This document shows, one piece after another, positions 1 through 8,392 of a stretch of 64,000 bases of DNA (position 1 is the first letter of the stretch; each line of letters starts with the position of its first letter). Location of the stretch: the NCBI GenBank assembly GCA_024743195.1, contig JANSXE010000012.1, positions 1 to 64,000 of the forward strand, in the 5' to 3' direction. The translations under genes were made by a program, and so were the position numbers. The DNA is from Alphaproteobacteria bacterium. Lineage in GTDB: Bacteria > Pseudomonadota > Alphaproteobacteria > UBA8366 > Aestuariispiraceae. The notes beneath the pieces are model-generated. The model ran no database searches. It was not told the origin of the DNA and saw only the letters and a program-made list of their open reading frames with translations.

Positions 1-291
1 GAGCGCCCAATAGCCGGCGGCGATGTTGGGCCCGCCCGCATGGATCAACGCCCGGCGGTAGAGGGCCTCGGCGCGCTCCGGGTCGTAGGCGCCGCAGGCG
101 GGGTTCGCGAAATGCCGGGCGGCGAAATAGTCGTACCCGTCGTCCACGACGCCCGCCTCGACCTGACCGGCCGAGCGCTCGTAACAGCCCGGCCCGGCCA
201 TGGCCGGGGCCGCTGCGACCCCGACCCCGAGACCGAGCGCGGTCGCGCATGCGGCGAAAGCGGCGAGCAGCGGGCGACGTCGGCGTCTCAT
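1..291 (-). CDS. Secreted protein of unknown function (partial at left edge)
   Basis: The first 97 codons of a minus-strand gene that runs off the left edge. It opens with an Arg-rich n-region, a hydrophobic Ala/Leu stretch and an AMA-like cleavage site near residue 32, a typical Sec signal peptide. The mature part has a Cys soon after the cleavage site and the segment PERAEALYRRALIHAGGPN, which resembles a Sel1/TPR-like helical repeat, but this is too short to assign. The start was chosen because the ATG lies 6 nt after a -10-like hexamer shared with the gene at 393-827, so the mRNA is probably leaderless. The two genes look like diverged neighbours under duplicated promoters. Function unknown. 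Confidence 0.6.
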   Translation of the reverse strand, partial: MRRRRRPLLAAFAACATALGLGVGVAAAPAMAGPGCYERSAGQVEAGVVDDGYDYFAARHFANPACGAYDPERAEALYRRALIHAGGPNIAAGYWAL

Positions 292-327
292 CCTGCAACG
301 ATAGCGCGCAAGGTGCGCGGGCGGCAA
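292..327 (-). promoter_or_regulatory. Candidate promoter for a leaderless transcript
   Basis: On the minus strand TTGCCG (327-322) is followed after 18 bp by TATCGT (303-298), and the ATG begins 6 nt later at 291. The start codon would then coincide with the transcription start. The same arrangement is found upstream of the next gene (834-863). Confidence 0.5.
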
Positions 328-392
328 GCGACGGCGGCCGACGGCGCGGTGCGTCGCGCGCAGGAGCGTCTCGACGCCTGCCGGGGCGGGGC

Positions 393-827
393 TCACTCCT
401 CGTAGCGATGGGCGCACAGGAGGTGCGGGCCGGATTTCAGGCGAAGATCGATCATGAGGAGGTGCACCTCTTCGAGTTCCTCGTACTGCGGCTTCAACGC
501 GTCGAAATCGATCCGGTCCGCAAGCCCTGACCGCACCGCATGGCTCGCCCAGTAGATGGCGTGCACCGCGATCCGCGGCACGCCGTCGCCGGTGCGGTAG
601 CGCTCCATCAGCTCCAGCGCATGCTGAACCTCGCCGGCGTCGATCAGACGCTCCAACGCGCGTTGCCCACGGCAGCGGGTGAACTGATCGTCCGCCTGGA
701 GCAGGCGCTGCGCGCGCTCGTACGCGCTCTCCTCCGCGGCGTGGACGGGGCCGGCCGCGCCGGCCCCGACGCCGAGGAGGGCGAGGGCGAGCGCGAGGCG
801 GGCGAGGCGCAGGTGGGCTTTCAGCAT
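393..827 (-). CDS. Small secreted protein of unknown function
   Basis: A 144-residue protein with a clear signal peptide (about residues 1-30: charged start, Leu/Ala-rich core, VHA cleavage site). The mature region is helical and charged, with one Cys near residue 48 and another near the C-terminus (LLCAHRYEE). I do not recognise a family. An ATG at 827 was preferred over longer upstream starts because it gives the signal peptide at the true N-terminus and because the promoter TTGTCG-18 bp-TATCGT ends 6 nt before it, as in the neighbouring secreted protein. Probably periplasmic. Confidence 0.65.
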   Translation of the reverse strand: MLKAHLRLARLALALALLGVGAGAAGPVHAAEESAYERAQRLLQADDQFTRCRGQRALERLIDAGEVQHALELMERYRTGDGVPRIAVHAIYWASHAVRSGLADRIDFDALKPQYEELEEVHLLMIDLRLKSGPHLLCAHRYEE

Positions 828-833
828 CTTGCC

Positions 834-863
834 ACGATAGCGTGCAGGGCGCGCGGGCGACAA
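834..863 (-). promoter_or_regulatory. Candidate promoter for a leaderless transcript
   Basis: Minus-strand TTGTCG (863-858), 18 bp spacer, TATCGT (839-834), then 6 nt to the ATG at 827. Near-identical in sequence and spacing to the promoter at 292-327, which supports both. Confidence 0.5.
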
Positions 864-951
864 GCTGCGCGCCGCTGGAAATCCCGGCGCGGCTGGGCTA
901 GACAGGCGGCGGTCGACGACAAGAAGAACCTGAGGCGAGGGACCCCGCGGC

Positions 952-1860
952 ATGACGGTGGACAAGGCGCGGCGGCGCGTGGAGTGGTTGGCGCAGGCGG
1001 GCATCCTGACCGAGGCGCTGCCTTTCATGCGCCGCTACAGCGGCAAGACGGTGATCATCAAATATGGCGGCCACGCCATGGGCGACGCCTCGCTGGCGGA
1101 GCTGTTCGCACGCGACGTGACGCTGCTGAAGCAGGTCGGGATCAACCCGATCGTGGTGCATGGCGGCGGCCCGCAGATCGGCGAGATGCTGACGCGCCTC
1201 GCCAAGGAAAGCGAGTTCATCGACGGGCTGCGGGTCACCGACAAGGAGACCATCGACATCGTCGAGATGGTGCTGTCCGGCCGCATCAACAAACAGATCG
1301 TCGCCGCCCTGCAGCAGGCGGGCGGCTACGCGGTCGGCCTCTCCGGCAAGGACGGCGGGTTGATCAAGGCGCGCAAGCTGACCCGGACGGTGAAGGACCC
1401 GGAGAGCAACATCGAGCGGCATCTCGACCTCGGCTTCGTCGGCGAGCCGACGGAGATCGACCCGACGATCCTCGAGACCTTCCGCGACACGCGGCTGATC
1501 CCGGTCATCGCGCCGATCGGCATGGGCGAGGCGGGCGAGACCTTCAACATCAACGCCGACACCGCGGCCGGCGCGATCGCCGGCGGCGCGGGCGCGCGGC
1601 GTCTGCTGCTGCTGACCGACGTGCCCGGGGTGTTGGACAAGCAGGGCGAGCTGATCCGGGAGCTCACCGTGTCCCAGGCCGAGCGGCTGAAGGACGAGGG
1701 CGTGATCCACGGCGGGATGATCCCGAAGGTGCAGACCTGCATCGAATCGGTGCGCGCCGGGGCGGAGGCGGCGGTGATCCTCGACGGCCGGCTCGCCCAT
1801 GTGATCCTGCTCGAGCTCTTCACCGAGCACGGGTCGGGCACCATCATCCGTCCGGACTGA
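952..1860 (+). CDS. argB: Acetylglutamate kinase
   Basis: A 302-residue amino-acid kinase fold enzyme that phosphorylates N-acetyl-L-glutamate, the second step of arginine biosynthesis, in the cytoplasm. Family marks visible: [10 protein letters not shown] at about residues 35-44 (nucleotide-binding Lys and Gly-rich loop), VVHGGGPQI at 68-76, a [13 protein letters not shown] segment near 200 and [10 protein letters not shown] near 255. Length is normal for ArgB. It has an N-terminal helix of about 28 residues before the kinase core, a feature of the arginine-sensitive hexameric forms, so feedback inhibition by arginine is likely though not provable here. Followed after 44 nt by a DMT exporter on the same strand. 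Confidence 0.96.
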   Translation: MTVDKARRRVEWLAQAGILTEALPFMRRYSGKTVIIKYGGHAMGDASLAELFARDVTLLKQVGINPIVVHGGGPQIGEMLTRLAKESEFIDGLRVTDKETIDIVEMVLSGRINKQIVAALQQAGGYAVGLSGKDGGLIKARKLTRTVKDPESNIERHLDLGFVGEPTEIDPTILETFRDTRLIPVIAPIGMGEAGETFNINADTAAGAIAGGAGARRLLLLTDVPGVLDKQGELIRELTVSQAERLKDEGVIHGGMIPKVQTCIESVRAGAEAAVILDGRLAHVILLELFTEHGSGTIIRPD

Positions 1861-1904
1861 CCGGCGGCGCGCCGCCTCCTCCTCTCCCGCGAAGGAGCCT
1901 CCTC

Positions 1905-2840
1905 ATGTCCGGCGCATCCGGCCTGAGCGCGGGCGGGGCCTTGAAGGCCTACGCCCTTCTCGTCGGCACCACGCTGTGCTGGGGCGGCAACGCCGTGCTC
2001 GGCAAGCTGGCGGTGGGCGAGATCTCACCCATGCTGCTGGTCAGCGCGCGCTGGCTCGGCGTGATGATCCTGGTGGCGCTGTTCCTGCGGCGAGGGCTGG
2101 TCAGGGACTGGCCGGTGCTGCGCCGGCATCTGCCTTTCCTCGCGGTCATGGGGGCGACCGGCTTCACCAGCTTCAACGCGCTGTTCTACATCGCCGCGCA
2201 CACCACGACGGCGGTCAATATCGGCATCCTGCAGGGCTCGATCCCGATCTTCGTGCTGATCTTCGCCTTCGCGCTCTATCGCGACCGGATCACAGCGCTG
2301 CAATTGGTCGGGGTGCTGCTGACGGCGGTGGGCGTGGTGGTGATCGCCTCCGGCGGCAGCCTGGAGCGCCTGTTGGCGCTGGCGATCCGCGAGGGGGACT
2401 TCCTGATGATCGCGGCCTGCGCGTTCTACGCGGCCTATGCGATCGGTCTCAGGCGGCGGCCCAACGTCTCGACGCTCAGCCTGTTCTCGGTGATGGCCGG
2501 CTCGGCCTTCCTGGTCTCGCTGCCCTTCACCGCGGTGGAGGCTGCGATGGGCGCATTGCAGTGGCCGACGCCGCTCGGCTGGCTGGTGGTCGGGCTGGTG
2601 ACGCTGTTTCCCTCCTTCCTGGCGCAGATCTTCTTCATCCAGGGTGTCGACATCATCGGCCCGGCGCGGGCCGGGGTGTTCGCCAATCTGGTGCCGGTGT
2701 TCGCCTCGATCCTGGCGGTGATCGTGCTGGGCGAAGCGTTCCAGACCTTCCAGGGGGCGGCGCTGGCGCTCGTGCTCGGCGGGATCTGGATGTCCGAGCG
2801 GTTCAAGCGCGCCGTCCCGCTTCCGGCGACGATGCGCTGA
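1905..2840 (+). CDS. EamA/DMT-superfamily transporter
   Basis: A 311-residue integral membrane protein with about ten hydrophobic helices arranged as two repeated EamA halves. It starts with the typical LLVGTTLCWGGNAVLGKLA helix, and the second half begins near residue 165 (DFLMIAACAFYAAYAIGLRR). Such proteins are inner-membrane exporters or exchangers of amino acids and other metabolites; the substrate cannot be read from sequence. The ATG at 1905 was chosen because of the strong ribosome binding site GAAGGAG at 1891-1897. Its position just after argB hints at amino-acid export, which is inference only. Confidence 0.88.
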   Translation: MSGASGLSAGGALKAYALLVGTTLCWGGNAVLGKLAVGEISPMLLVSARWLGVMILVALFLRRGLVRDWPVLRRHLPFLAVMGATGFTSFNALFYIAAHTTTAVNIGILQGSIPIFVLIFAFALYRDRITALQLVGVLLTAVGVVVIASGGSLERLLALAIREGDFLMIAACAFYAAYAIGLRRRPNVSTLSLFSVMAGSAFLVSLPFTAVEAAMGALQWPTPLGWLVVGLVTLFPSFLAQIFFIQGVDIIGPARAGVFANLVPVFASILAVIVLGEAFQTFQGAALALVLGGIWMSERFKRAVPLPATMR

Positions 2841-2873
2841 CCGGCGGCGGGCGCGGCAGGGCTGGCCTCCTCG

Positions 2874-4169
2874 TCAGGCAGGCCCGGACTGCTCGTAAAA
2901 CTCGATCTGCCAGGCCATGTCGTCCGGCGACATGGGCCAGCGCGCGCCTTCGGCGCGCAGGATGGCGTTCGGCGGCAGCCCGGCGAGCTGACTCTGAAGC
3001 TGTTTGGCCAAATGCGGCGTCAACCCGGCCTTCCAGGCGACCGCGACGATCGCCTTGGCGGCGCGGCGCGCGACGATCTCCGCGACCACCGCATTGGCCA
3101 GCTTGGCCATGCGCGCCAGCGCGACGACGACGAACCGCCGCTCGCCCTTCTCCAGCGCCGTCTCGATCGCCTTGGCGTTGAGCTTGTCCTTCTTCGCCAG
3201 GGCCGCGACCTGCGCCTCGACGTCGTCGCGTTCGGCCCATTCCGGATCGCCGAGCGCCTTGCTTTCCTTCTCGATGCGCTCCTCGACCGCCTCGGTGACG
3301 GCGACCAGGGTCGCGTCGTCGAGATCAAGGCGCTGCTGCAGCTTGTCGATCAGATGCATGGCGACGAAGCTGGCGATCCGCCGCACCGCCTTGGGCGAGA
3401 GCTTGGGGCGCTGCACCAACGGCGCGTGCCAGCTTTCGACCGCCGGCGCCTTGTCGAGCACGACGTCGAGCGTGTCCTCGCGAATCTGGGCGGAGGGATT
3501 GGCCAGCAGGTCGGCGATCGCCCGCTCGTCGCCGCTTTCGACGATCGCCGCCGAGAGAGCGCCAGCCACGCCGGCGCGCCGCGAAATCGCGGCCAGCGCC
3601 CCCTGGATCGGGCTGCTGCGGATGATCGCCAGCAGGTCCTCGTCGGTGAGCACCGGCGAGAACTCCAGCACCGGCTGCGCGACGGTCAGCTCCCGATCGT
3701 GCGCCAGAAGACGGATCACGCCGGCCGGCGCCTTGGCGACGTCCTTCAGCGCGTCGGCGAGGATGCGGCGCACCTGGACGAGTTGATCCTCCGCGAGCAC
3801 TTCCAGCGCCTGCACGGTCATCTGATAGACCGCGGAGCGCTGGTCGTCGCCGAGCTCCGGCGTCAGGCGCACGACCTTGGCGGCGAGGTCGGAGCGGATC
3901 GACCCCTCGCCGTCCCGCGTGAGCAGCAGATCGGCCTGGCGCGGCGTGCGCTCGTTGCGTGCGACGGCGCGGCGCACCTCGGGGTCGGAATCCTCGGCCA
4001 GGAAGAACAGCACTTCCGGCGGGATGTCCGGGTGGCAGGCGAGCGCCGCCCGCACCGCCGGATCGGGGTCCCGCGCCAGTTCGCGCGCGTACTCGTAGCC
4101 GAACCGTTCCGGCAAGGCGTGCGCCGTCACCCGCCGCGCCGTCGGGGCGGCCTCATCCGTCGCGATCAT
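2874..4169 (-). CDS. DUF2336 domain protein
   Basis: A 431-residue cytoplasmic protein, almost entirely helical, of the alphaproteobacterial DUF2336 family. The N-terminal half reads like HEAT-type repeats (ARDPDPAVRAALACHPDIPPEVLFFLAEDSDPEVRRAVARN), with recurring motifs in which a short helix ends in a D-PEVR turn. The C-terminal half is Lys/Ala rich. The ATG overlaps the stop of the upstream diguanylate cyclase gene (ATGA, 4166-4169), so the two are translationally coupled. Coupling to a cyclic-di-GMP synthase suggests a role as its partner or as a regulator of the same process. Biochemical function of the family is not established to my knowledge. Confidence 0.85.
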   Translation of the reverse strand: MIATDEAAPTARRVTAHALPERFGYEYARELARDPDPAVRAALACHPDIPPEVLFFLAEDSDPEVRRAVARNERTPRQADLLLTRDGEGSIRSDLAAKVVRLTPELGDDQRSAVYQMTVQALEVLAEDQLVQVRRILADALKDVAKAPAGVIRLLAHDRELTVAQPVLEFSPVLTDEDLLAIIRSSPIQGALAAISRRAGVAGALSAAIVESGDERAIADLLANPSAQIREDTLDVVLDKAPAVESWHAPLVQRPKLSPKAVRRIASFVAMHLIDKLQQRLDLDDATLVAVTEAVEERIEKESKALGDPEWAERDDVEAQVAALAKKDKLNAKAIETALEKGERRFVVVALARMAKLANAVVAEIVARRAAKAIVAVAWKAGLTPHLAKQLQSQLAGLPPNAILRAEGARWPMSPDDMAWQIEFYEQSGPA

Positions 4170-6007
4170 GATGTCCCTTCCCCCCGTTCGCCGGCGAATC
4201 GCACGTCGCTCTTGCCGGCCTGTTTGGCGGCGTACATGGCGCCGTCCGCTTGGGCCAGCAACGCATCGACCCGGGCGGTGGCGTCGCGTCCGTCGGCGTG
4301 ATCGGCCCCGGCTGTCAGCATCGCCACGCCGACCGATGCGCCCAACGGCTCCGCGCCGACGGGGACGCTGTCGATCAGACCTTCGACGACGGCGATGAAG
4401 GCCCGGGCCCGCTCTTCGGCAATCGCCCGATCGGCCCCTTCGAGCCAGATCGCGAACTCGTCCCCGCCGAGCCGCGCCGTCAGATCGTAGCCGCGAATGC
4501 TGTCGCGCAGCCGTTGGCCGAGCGCGCGCAGAACGCGGTCGCCGGCTTCGTGGCCGAAGCGGTCGTTGATCGGCTTGAAGTTGTCGAGGTCGAGATAGAG
4601 CAGCGCGCCGACATCGTTGCGACGGCGACAGCGCTGCACGCTCAGCGTCAGCTCCTCCAGGAAGGCCCGCCGGTTGGAGAGGCCGGTCAGATCGTCCGTG
4701 CGCGACAGGCGCTCGAGTTGCAGCTGGTCGCCGATCTGCCGGAAGGCGATGCTGAAATGCTGCTCCACCGCCTCCAACAGGCGACGCTCCTCCTCGTCCC
4801 AACCGTCGGCGCCGCGCCGCCAGAGGGTGACGACCCCCACGACCTCGCCATTGCGCCGGGCGGCCACGCCGAGCCATCGACCGGCCGGGCCCGCCTCGGC
4901 GCGGTCTGCGCCGCCGGCGGCCCCGTCCGCAATCCCGGCGGTCGCACGCAGCCGGTCGGCCGCCTCCTCGAACGCCCCAGGCGGCGGCGGCTCGCCGAAT
5001 CGTTGGGCCAGGACGGTCTCCCCGCCGTTCACGATTTCCAGGAGGCAGGCGTCGGCGGAGACCGCCCGCCCCATCGCCAGCGCAGCCGCGCGCAGCCGAT
5101 CCGTCGGGTCGACCTCCCCGCGCAAGGCGTTCAGGATGTAGTGCACCAGTTTCTCACGGGTCTTGAGCCGCGCGAGTTCCGCTTGCTGCAAGCGCTCCTC
5201 GGTGATGTCGATGGCGATGCCGCGGGCGCCGCTGCGCGCGCCGTCGCCGTCATGGAGCGGCGCCGCGGAGACCAGCAGGCAGCGCTGGCCGCCCTCCGCG
5301 TCGGCGACCCAAAGCTCCACGTTTCGGGTCGGCTCGGCCGCCTCGAAGGGCGGCGTGCGCGGGGCCGACCCCGGATCGACCAGCAGATCGCGCGCCGCCT
5401 GTCCGATCAGGCGCTCCGGCGGCCAACCCAGCGCGCCGCCCGCCGAAACGAAGCTGAAGCGCCCGGCGGCGTCGGTCTCCCAGGCGAAGTCTGCGGCGAG
5501 GTCGACCAGATCCTTGAAGCGGGTGCGCGATTCGGCCAACGCCGTTCGGATGCTCGCCTCCAGCGTCGCGTCGCGCCCCAGCATGAGCAGCGCCCCGTCG
5601 GCTTGGGGGAGCACCGTCGCCTCGATCCGGCTCCGGCCGTCCGGCATCGGCACCTCGCGGGCCAGCCCCTTGCCGGCGATCCGCGCCTTGACCGCAAGCT
5701 GCACCAACTGCGGCATCATCGCGACGCCGCCGTCGCCCGCCAAGGCCTCGGCGAGGCGATCGCCCGGCGCATTCAGGCCGTACGGCGTCGCCGCGCGGTC
5801 GAACAGCACCGCCGGTCCGGGATGGCCTTCGAACAGGCCGCGAAACAGCGCGAGCGTCTCGGCGTCCGGAGCGCAGCGCGACCCGAGGTCCAGGCCGCCG
5901 GCGCCCGACCGCTCCGCCTCGTCGGCCCGATCGGCCGGCTCGGTCGGTCCGGTCGTCCCCGACGGCGGTTCCGCCAGGCCCGTCAGCGTCTCGATCTCGC
6001 GCGCCAT
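4166..6007 (-). CDS. Diguanylate cyclase with PAS-like and GAF-like sensor domains
   Basis: A 613-residue protein that should make cyclic di-GMP from two GTP. The C-terminal GGDEF domain carries an intact GGDEF signature at 514-518 and an RxxD inhibitory site (RGYD, 505-508), so it is probably active and product-inhibited. Upstream, residues about 155-275 look like a PAS domain (ESRTRFKDLVDLAADFAWETDAAGRFSFVS, then a PAC-like ITEERLQQAELARL segment) and about 290-430 like a GAF domain. No membrane helix is seen, so a soluble sensor is likely. The ATG at 6007 has GGGAAG upstream; longer in-frame starts lack one. The next gene overlaps its stop by ATGA. Confidence 0.9.
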   Translation of the reverse strand: MAREIETLTGLAEPPSGTTGPTEPADRADEAERSGAGGLDLGSRCAPDAETLALFRGLFEGHPGPAVLFDRAATPYGLNAPGDRLAEALAGDGGVAMMPQLVQLAVKARIAGKGLAREVPMPDGRSRIEATVLPQADGALLMLGRDATLEASIRTALAESRTRFKDLVDLAADFAWETDAAGRFSFVSAGGALGWPPERLIGQAARDLLVDPGSAPRTPPFEAAEPTRNVELWVADAEGGQRCLLVSAAPLHDGDGARSGARGIAIDITEERLQQAELARLKTREKLVHYILNALRGEVDPTDRLRAAALAMGRAVSADACLLEIVNGGETVLAQRFGEPPPPGAFEEAADRLRATAGIADGAAGGADRAEAGPAGRWLGVAARRNGEVVGVVTLWRRGADGWDEEERRLLEAVEQHFSIAFRQIGDQLQLERLSRTDDLTGLSNRRAFLEELTLSVQRCRRRNDVGALLYLDLDNFKPINDRFGHEAGDRVLRALGQRLRDSIRGYDLTARLGGDEFAIWLEGADRAIAEERARAFIAVVEGLIDSVPVGAEPLGASVGVAMLTAGADHADGRDATARVDALLAQADGAMYAAKQAGKSDVRFAGERGEGTS

Positions 6008-6251
6008 GTCTTCCCGTTTCTGGTTCAGACGGACACCCTTTCCCCAAGGCCGCCCGCGTTCCGCAAAGAACAGTCTGGGCGGCATGTCTAAAGAATCGGT
6101 AAAGACGCGCGACATGCGTCCATGGCCGCAGGGGTTGCGCGCGCCCCTTCGCCACCCTAGCGTCAATCGCTCTTGGGGGCGACAATTTCGCACCCGAATA
6201 CCGCGTTGCGCGCGCCGAGGGCGCGCGGGAAGCGCTTTTCCGGAGGGTCGG

Positions 6252-7022
6252 ATGACGGAAGGCCGGACGCCCGCGCGCCGAGGCGGGGAGACGATGGCGA
6301 ACCCTGGCGAGCCGTCGACGTTGCGCGACGCCGAGACCTGGATCTTCGATCTCGACAACACGCTCTATCCGGCGCGCTGCAACCTGTTCGATCAGGTCGA
6401 TCAGCGCATGGGCCAATTCATCAGCGAGCGTCTCGGACTGCCCTTCGATGAAGCCCGCGGCCTGCAAAAACAGTATTTCCGAGAGTACGGGACGACCCTC
6501 ACCGGTCTGATCGCGCAACACGGCGTGGACCCGCATGCGTTTCTGGAGTTCGTGCACGATATCGACTACGCGCCGATCCAGCCCGATTCGCAACTCGCCG
6601 CCGCGCTGGAGCGGCTGCCGGGGCGCAAGCTGATCTACACCAACGGCACCGTCGCGCACGCCGAATCGGTGGTCGGCCGGCTCGGCGTCGCGCACCATTT
6701 CGACGTCATCTTCGACATCCACGCGGCCAACTTCGTGCCCAAACCCAAACCCGCCCCCTATCGGGTCATGGTGGAGGCGCACGCCATCCGCCCCGAGAGC
6801 GCGGTGATGGTCGAAGACATCGCCAAGAACCTGCTCGCGCCTGCGGAAATGGGCATGCGGACCGTCTGGGTCCGCACCGAGCACGCCTGGTCCGGCCCCG
6901 GCGAGAAGGACGCCGGCGGTCCGCCGGACGATCACATCCATCACGTTACGGACGACCTCACCGACTTCCTGCACGCGGTGCTGGAAGGCCCGTCGGACGC
7001 CCCGGACGAGGAGCCGGACTAG
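6252..7022 (+). CDS. HAD-family pyrimidine 5'-nucleotidase
   Basis: A 256-residue haloacid-dehalogenase-fold phosphatase of the pyrimidine 5'-nucleotidase (SDT1/YjjG-like) type. Motif I WIFDLDNTLYP (nucleophile D33, acid/base D35), motif II YTNGT, and motif III/IV in the KPKPAPYRVMVE...AVMVEDIAKNL region are all present. It probably dephosphorylates nucleoside monophosphates in the cytoplasm. The ATG at 6252 has GGAGGG upstream; a second ATG at 6294, preceded by GGGGAGA, would remove 14 residues ahead of the fold and is also plausible. Divergent from the diguanylate cyclase gene. Confidence 0.88.
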   Translation: MTEGRTPARRGGETMANPGEPSTLRDAETWIFDLDNTLYPARCNLFDQVDQRMGQFISERLGLPFDEARGLQKQYFREYGTTLTGLIAQHGVDPHAFLEFVHDIDYAPIQPDSQLAAALERLPGRKLIYTNGTVAHAESVVGRLGVAHHFDVIFDIHAANFVPKPKPAPYRVMVEAHAIRPESAVMVEDIAKNLLAPAEMGMRTVWVRTEHAWSGPGEKDAGGPPDDHIHHVTDDLTDFLHAVLEGPSDAPDEEPD

Positions 7023-7113
7023 GCCCGGTCAACTCGCCCGCCGCAGGGCTCGACGGCCCGCGGCGACCGCTTCACGCGGGCATTGCGGAATCCACGCCAA
7101 CCGATTGACGGAC

Positions 7114-7143
7114 TTGACGTTCACATTTTGAACGCCGTATTGT
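7114..7143 (+). promoter_or_regulatory. Promoter with internal palindromic operator, polysaccharide operon
   Basis: TTGACG (7114-7119), 18 bp, TATTGT (7138-7143). Between them lies an inverted repeat, CGTTCA (7118-7123) and TGAACG (7129-7134) around a 5-nt centre, placed where a bound protein would block RNA polymerase. The first gene downstream is a winged-helix regulator, so autoregulation is a natural reading. Confidence 0.55.
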
Positions 7144-7199
7144 TCGCGCGATGAACAAAGGCGGCCGGGACGGTCGCCCCTCAGCTTTCCGGGGGCCCC

Positions 7200-7892
7200 G
7201 TGAGCGATCCGATCAAGGGCGACGAGACGGTCGATTCCGAGACCGCGATCACGCTCGGTCTGTTGAATGCGGTCGAGCGCGGCGAGGCGCTGACCCAGCG
7301 CACGCTCGCCAGCGAGCTGGGCATCGCCTTGGGTCTGGCCAACGCCTATCTGAAGCGCTGCGTGCGCAAAGGGCTGATCAAGGTCAACCAGGTTCCGCCC
7401 AACCGCTACGCCTATTACCTCACGCCGCAGGGGTTGGCGGAGAAGACGCGCCTCACGGCGGAGTACCTCTCCGGCTCCTTCACCTTCTTCCGGCGCGCGC
7501 GCGGGCAGTGCGCGGAGACGCTGTCGGCCTGCGCCGCGCGCGGCTATCGGCGCGTCGCGCTGGCCGGCGTCAGCGAACTAGCGGAGATCGCCGTTCTGTG
7601 CCAGAGCGAGGCCCAGGTCGAGATCGTCGGGATCGTCGACGCCACCGTTCGCCCGCGTCTGTTCGCCGGGCTGCAAGTGGTGCCGGACGCGGCCGGCCTG
7701 CCGAAACACGACGCGTTGATGGTGACCGACATCAAACGGGCGCAGACGCTCTTCGAGCGTCTCTCGGCCCGCTACGGCGGCGATCGGGTGTTCGCCCCGC
7801 CCATGCTCCATGTGAACCGGACGGCTCAGGTCTCCGCACCCCAATCGGTTGGGGCGCCCGGGGCCGACGCGGTCGGGGACTCGCCGCGATGA
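7200..7892 (+). CDS. Winged-helix regulator of a polysaccharide operon
   Basis: A 230-residue protein with an N-terminal MarR-like winged helix (about 12-85: QRTLASELGIALGLANAYLKRCVRKGLIKV, then a wing NRYAYYLTPQGLAEKTRL). This matches the EPS-associated transcriptional regulator type often found before NusG-like genes. Residues about 105-205 look like a small Rossmann-like domain (RRVALAGVSELAEIAVLCQ...VEIVGIVDA). That domain could bind a nucleotide or sugar-nucleotide ligand, which is inference. The start is GTG at 7200. The stop overlaps the next ATG (ATGA). Confidence 0.82.
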   Translation: MSDPIKGDETVDSETAITLGLLNAVERGEALTQRTLASELGIALGLANAYLKRCVRKGLIKVNQVPPNRYAYYLTPQGLAEKTRLTAEYLSGSFTFFRRARGQCAETLSACAARGYRRVALAGVSELAEIAVLCQSEAQVEIVGIVDATVRPRLFAGLQVVPDAAGLPKHDALMVTDIKRAQTLFERLSARYGGDRVFAPPMLHVNRTAQVSAPQSVGAPGADAVGDSPR

Positions 7893-8392
7893 AGCGCTGG
7901 TACGTCGTCCAGGCGAAACCCGGCCGGGAGCGCCTGGCGGAAGGCAATCTTCTGCGCCAGGGCTACAGCGCCTATCTTCCGCGGCTGAAGAGCGTGCGCC
8001 GCAAGGCCGGGCGCCGCATCGTCGCCGCCGTCGCCCTCTTCCCCGGCTATCTGTTCGTCGAACTCGATCTGGACCGCCAGGCGTGGCGGTCGGTCAACGG
8101 GACCTACGGCGCGGTCGGCCTCGTCGCCTTCGGCGGCCGGCCGGCCCCCTTGCCCGCCGGCGTTGTTCCGGGGATTAGGGCGCGCGAAGGCGCCGACGGG
8201 TTGGTCGAAGAGGATTGCGCCGGGCGCTGCAGACCCGGCGACCGGGTGGCGATCGCCGACGGCCCGCTGGCCGAAGCCGACGCGCTGTTCCAGGCCGCGG
8301 ACGGCCGCAATCGCGTGGTCGTGCTGATGCGCCTTCTCGGCCGGGACGTGCCGGTGCGGCTCGCCGGGGAGCGCATCCGTGCCGCCTCTTGA
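7889..8392 (+). CDS. NusG/RfaH-like specialised antiterminator
   Basis: A 167-residue NusG-family protein. The NGN domain is clear from residue 1 (KRWYVVQAKPGRERLAEGNLLRQGYSAYLP...LFPGYLFVEL), followed by a C-terminal KOW-like domain (about 115-165, CRPGDRVAIADGPLAEADALFQAADGRNRVVVLMRLLG). A stand-alone NusG paralogue in a sugar operon usually acts like RfaH, riding with RNA polymerase to carry transcription through the operon. It overlaps the regulator upstream by ATGA and the glycosyltransferase downstream by 14 nt. Confidence 0.88.
   Translation: MKRWYVVQAKPGRERLAEGNLLRQGYSAYLPRLKSVRRKAGRRIVAAVALFPGYLFVELDLDRQAWRSVNGTYGAVGLVAFGGRPAPLPAGVVPGIRAREGADGLVEEDCAGRCRPGDRVAIADGPLAEADALFQAADGRNRVVVLMRLLGRDVPVRLAGERIRAAS

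Noticed and set aside
7117-7134. GTTC-N7-GAAC resembling an SOS (LexA) box
   Set aside because: The alphaproteobacterial LexA site is a direct repeat GTTC-N7-GTTC; this one is inverted and lies before a polysaccharide regulator, so a local operator is more likely.
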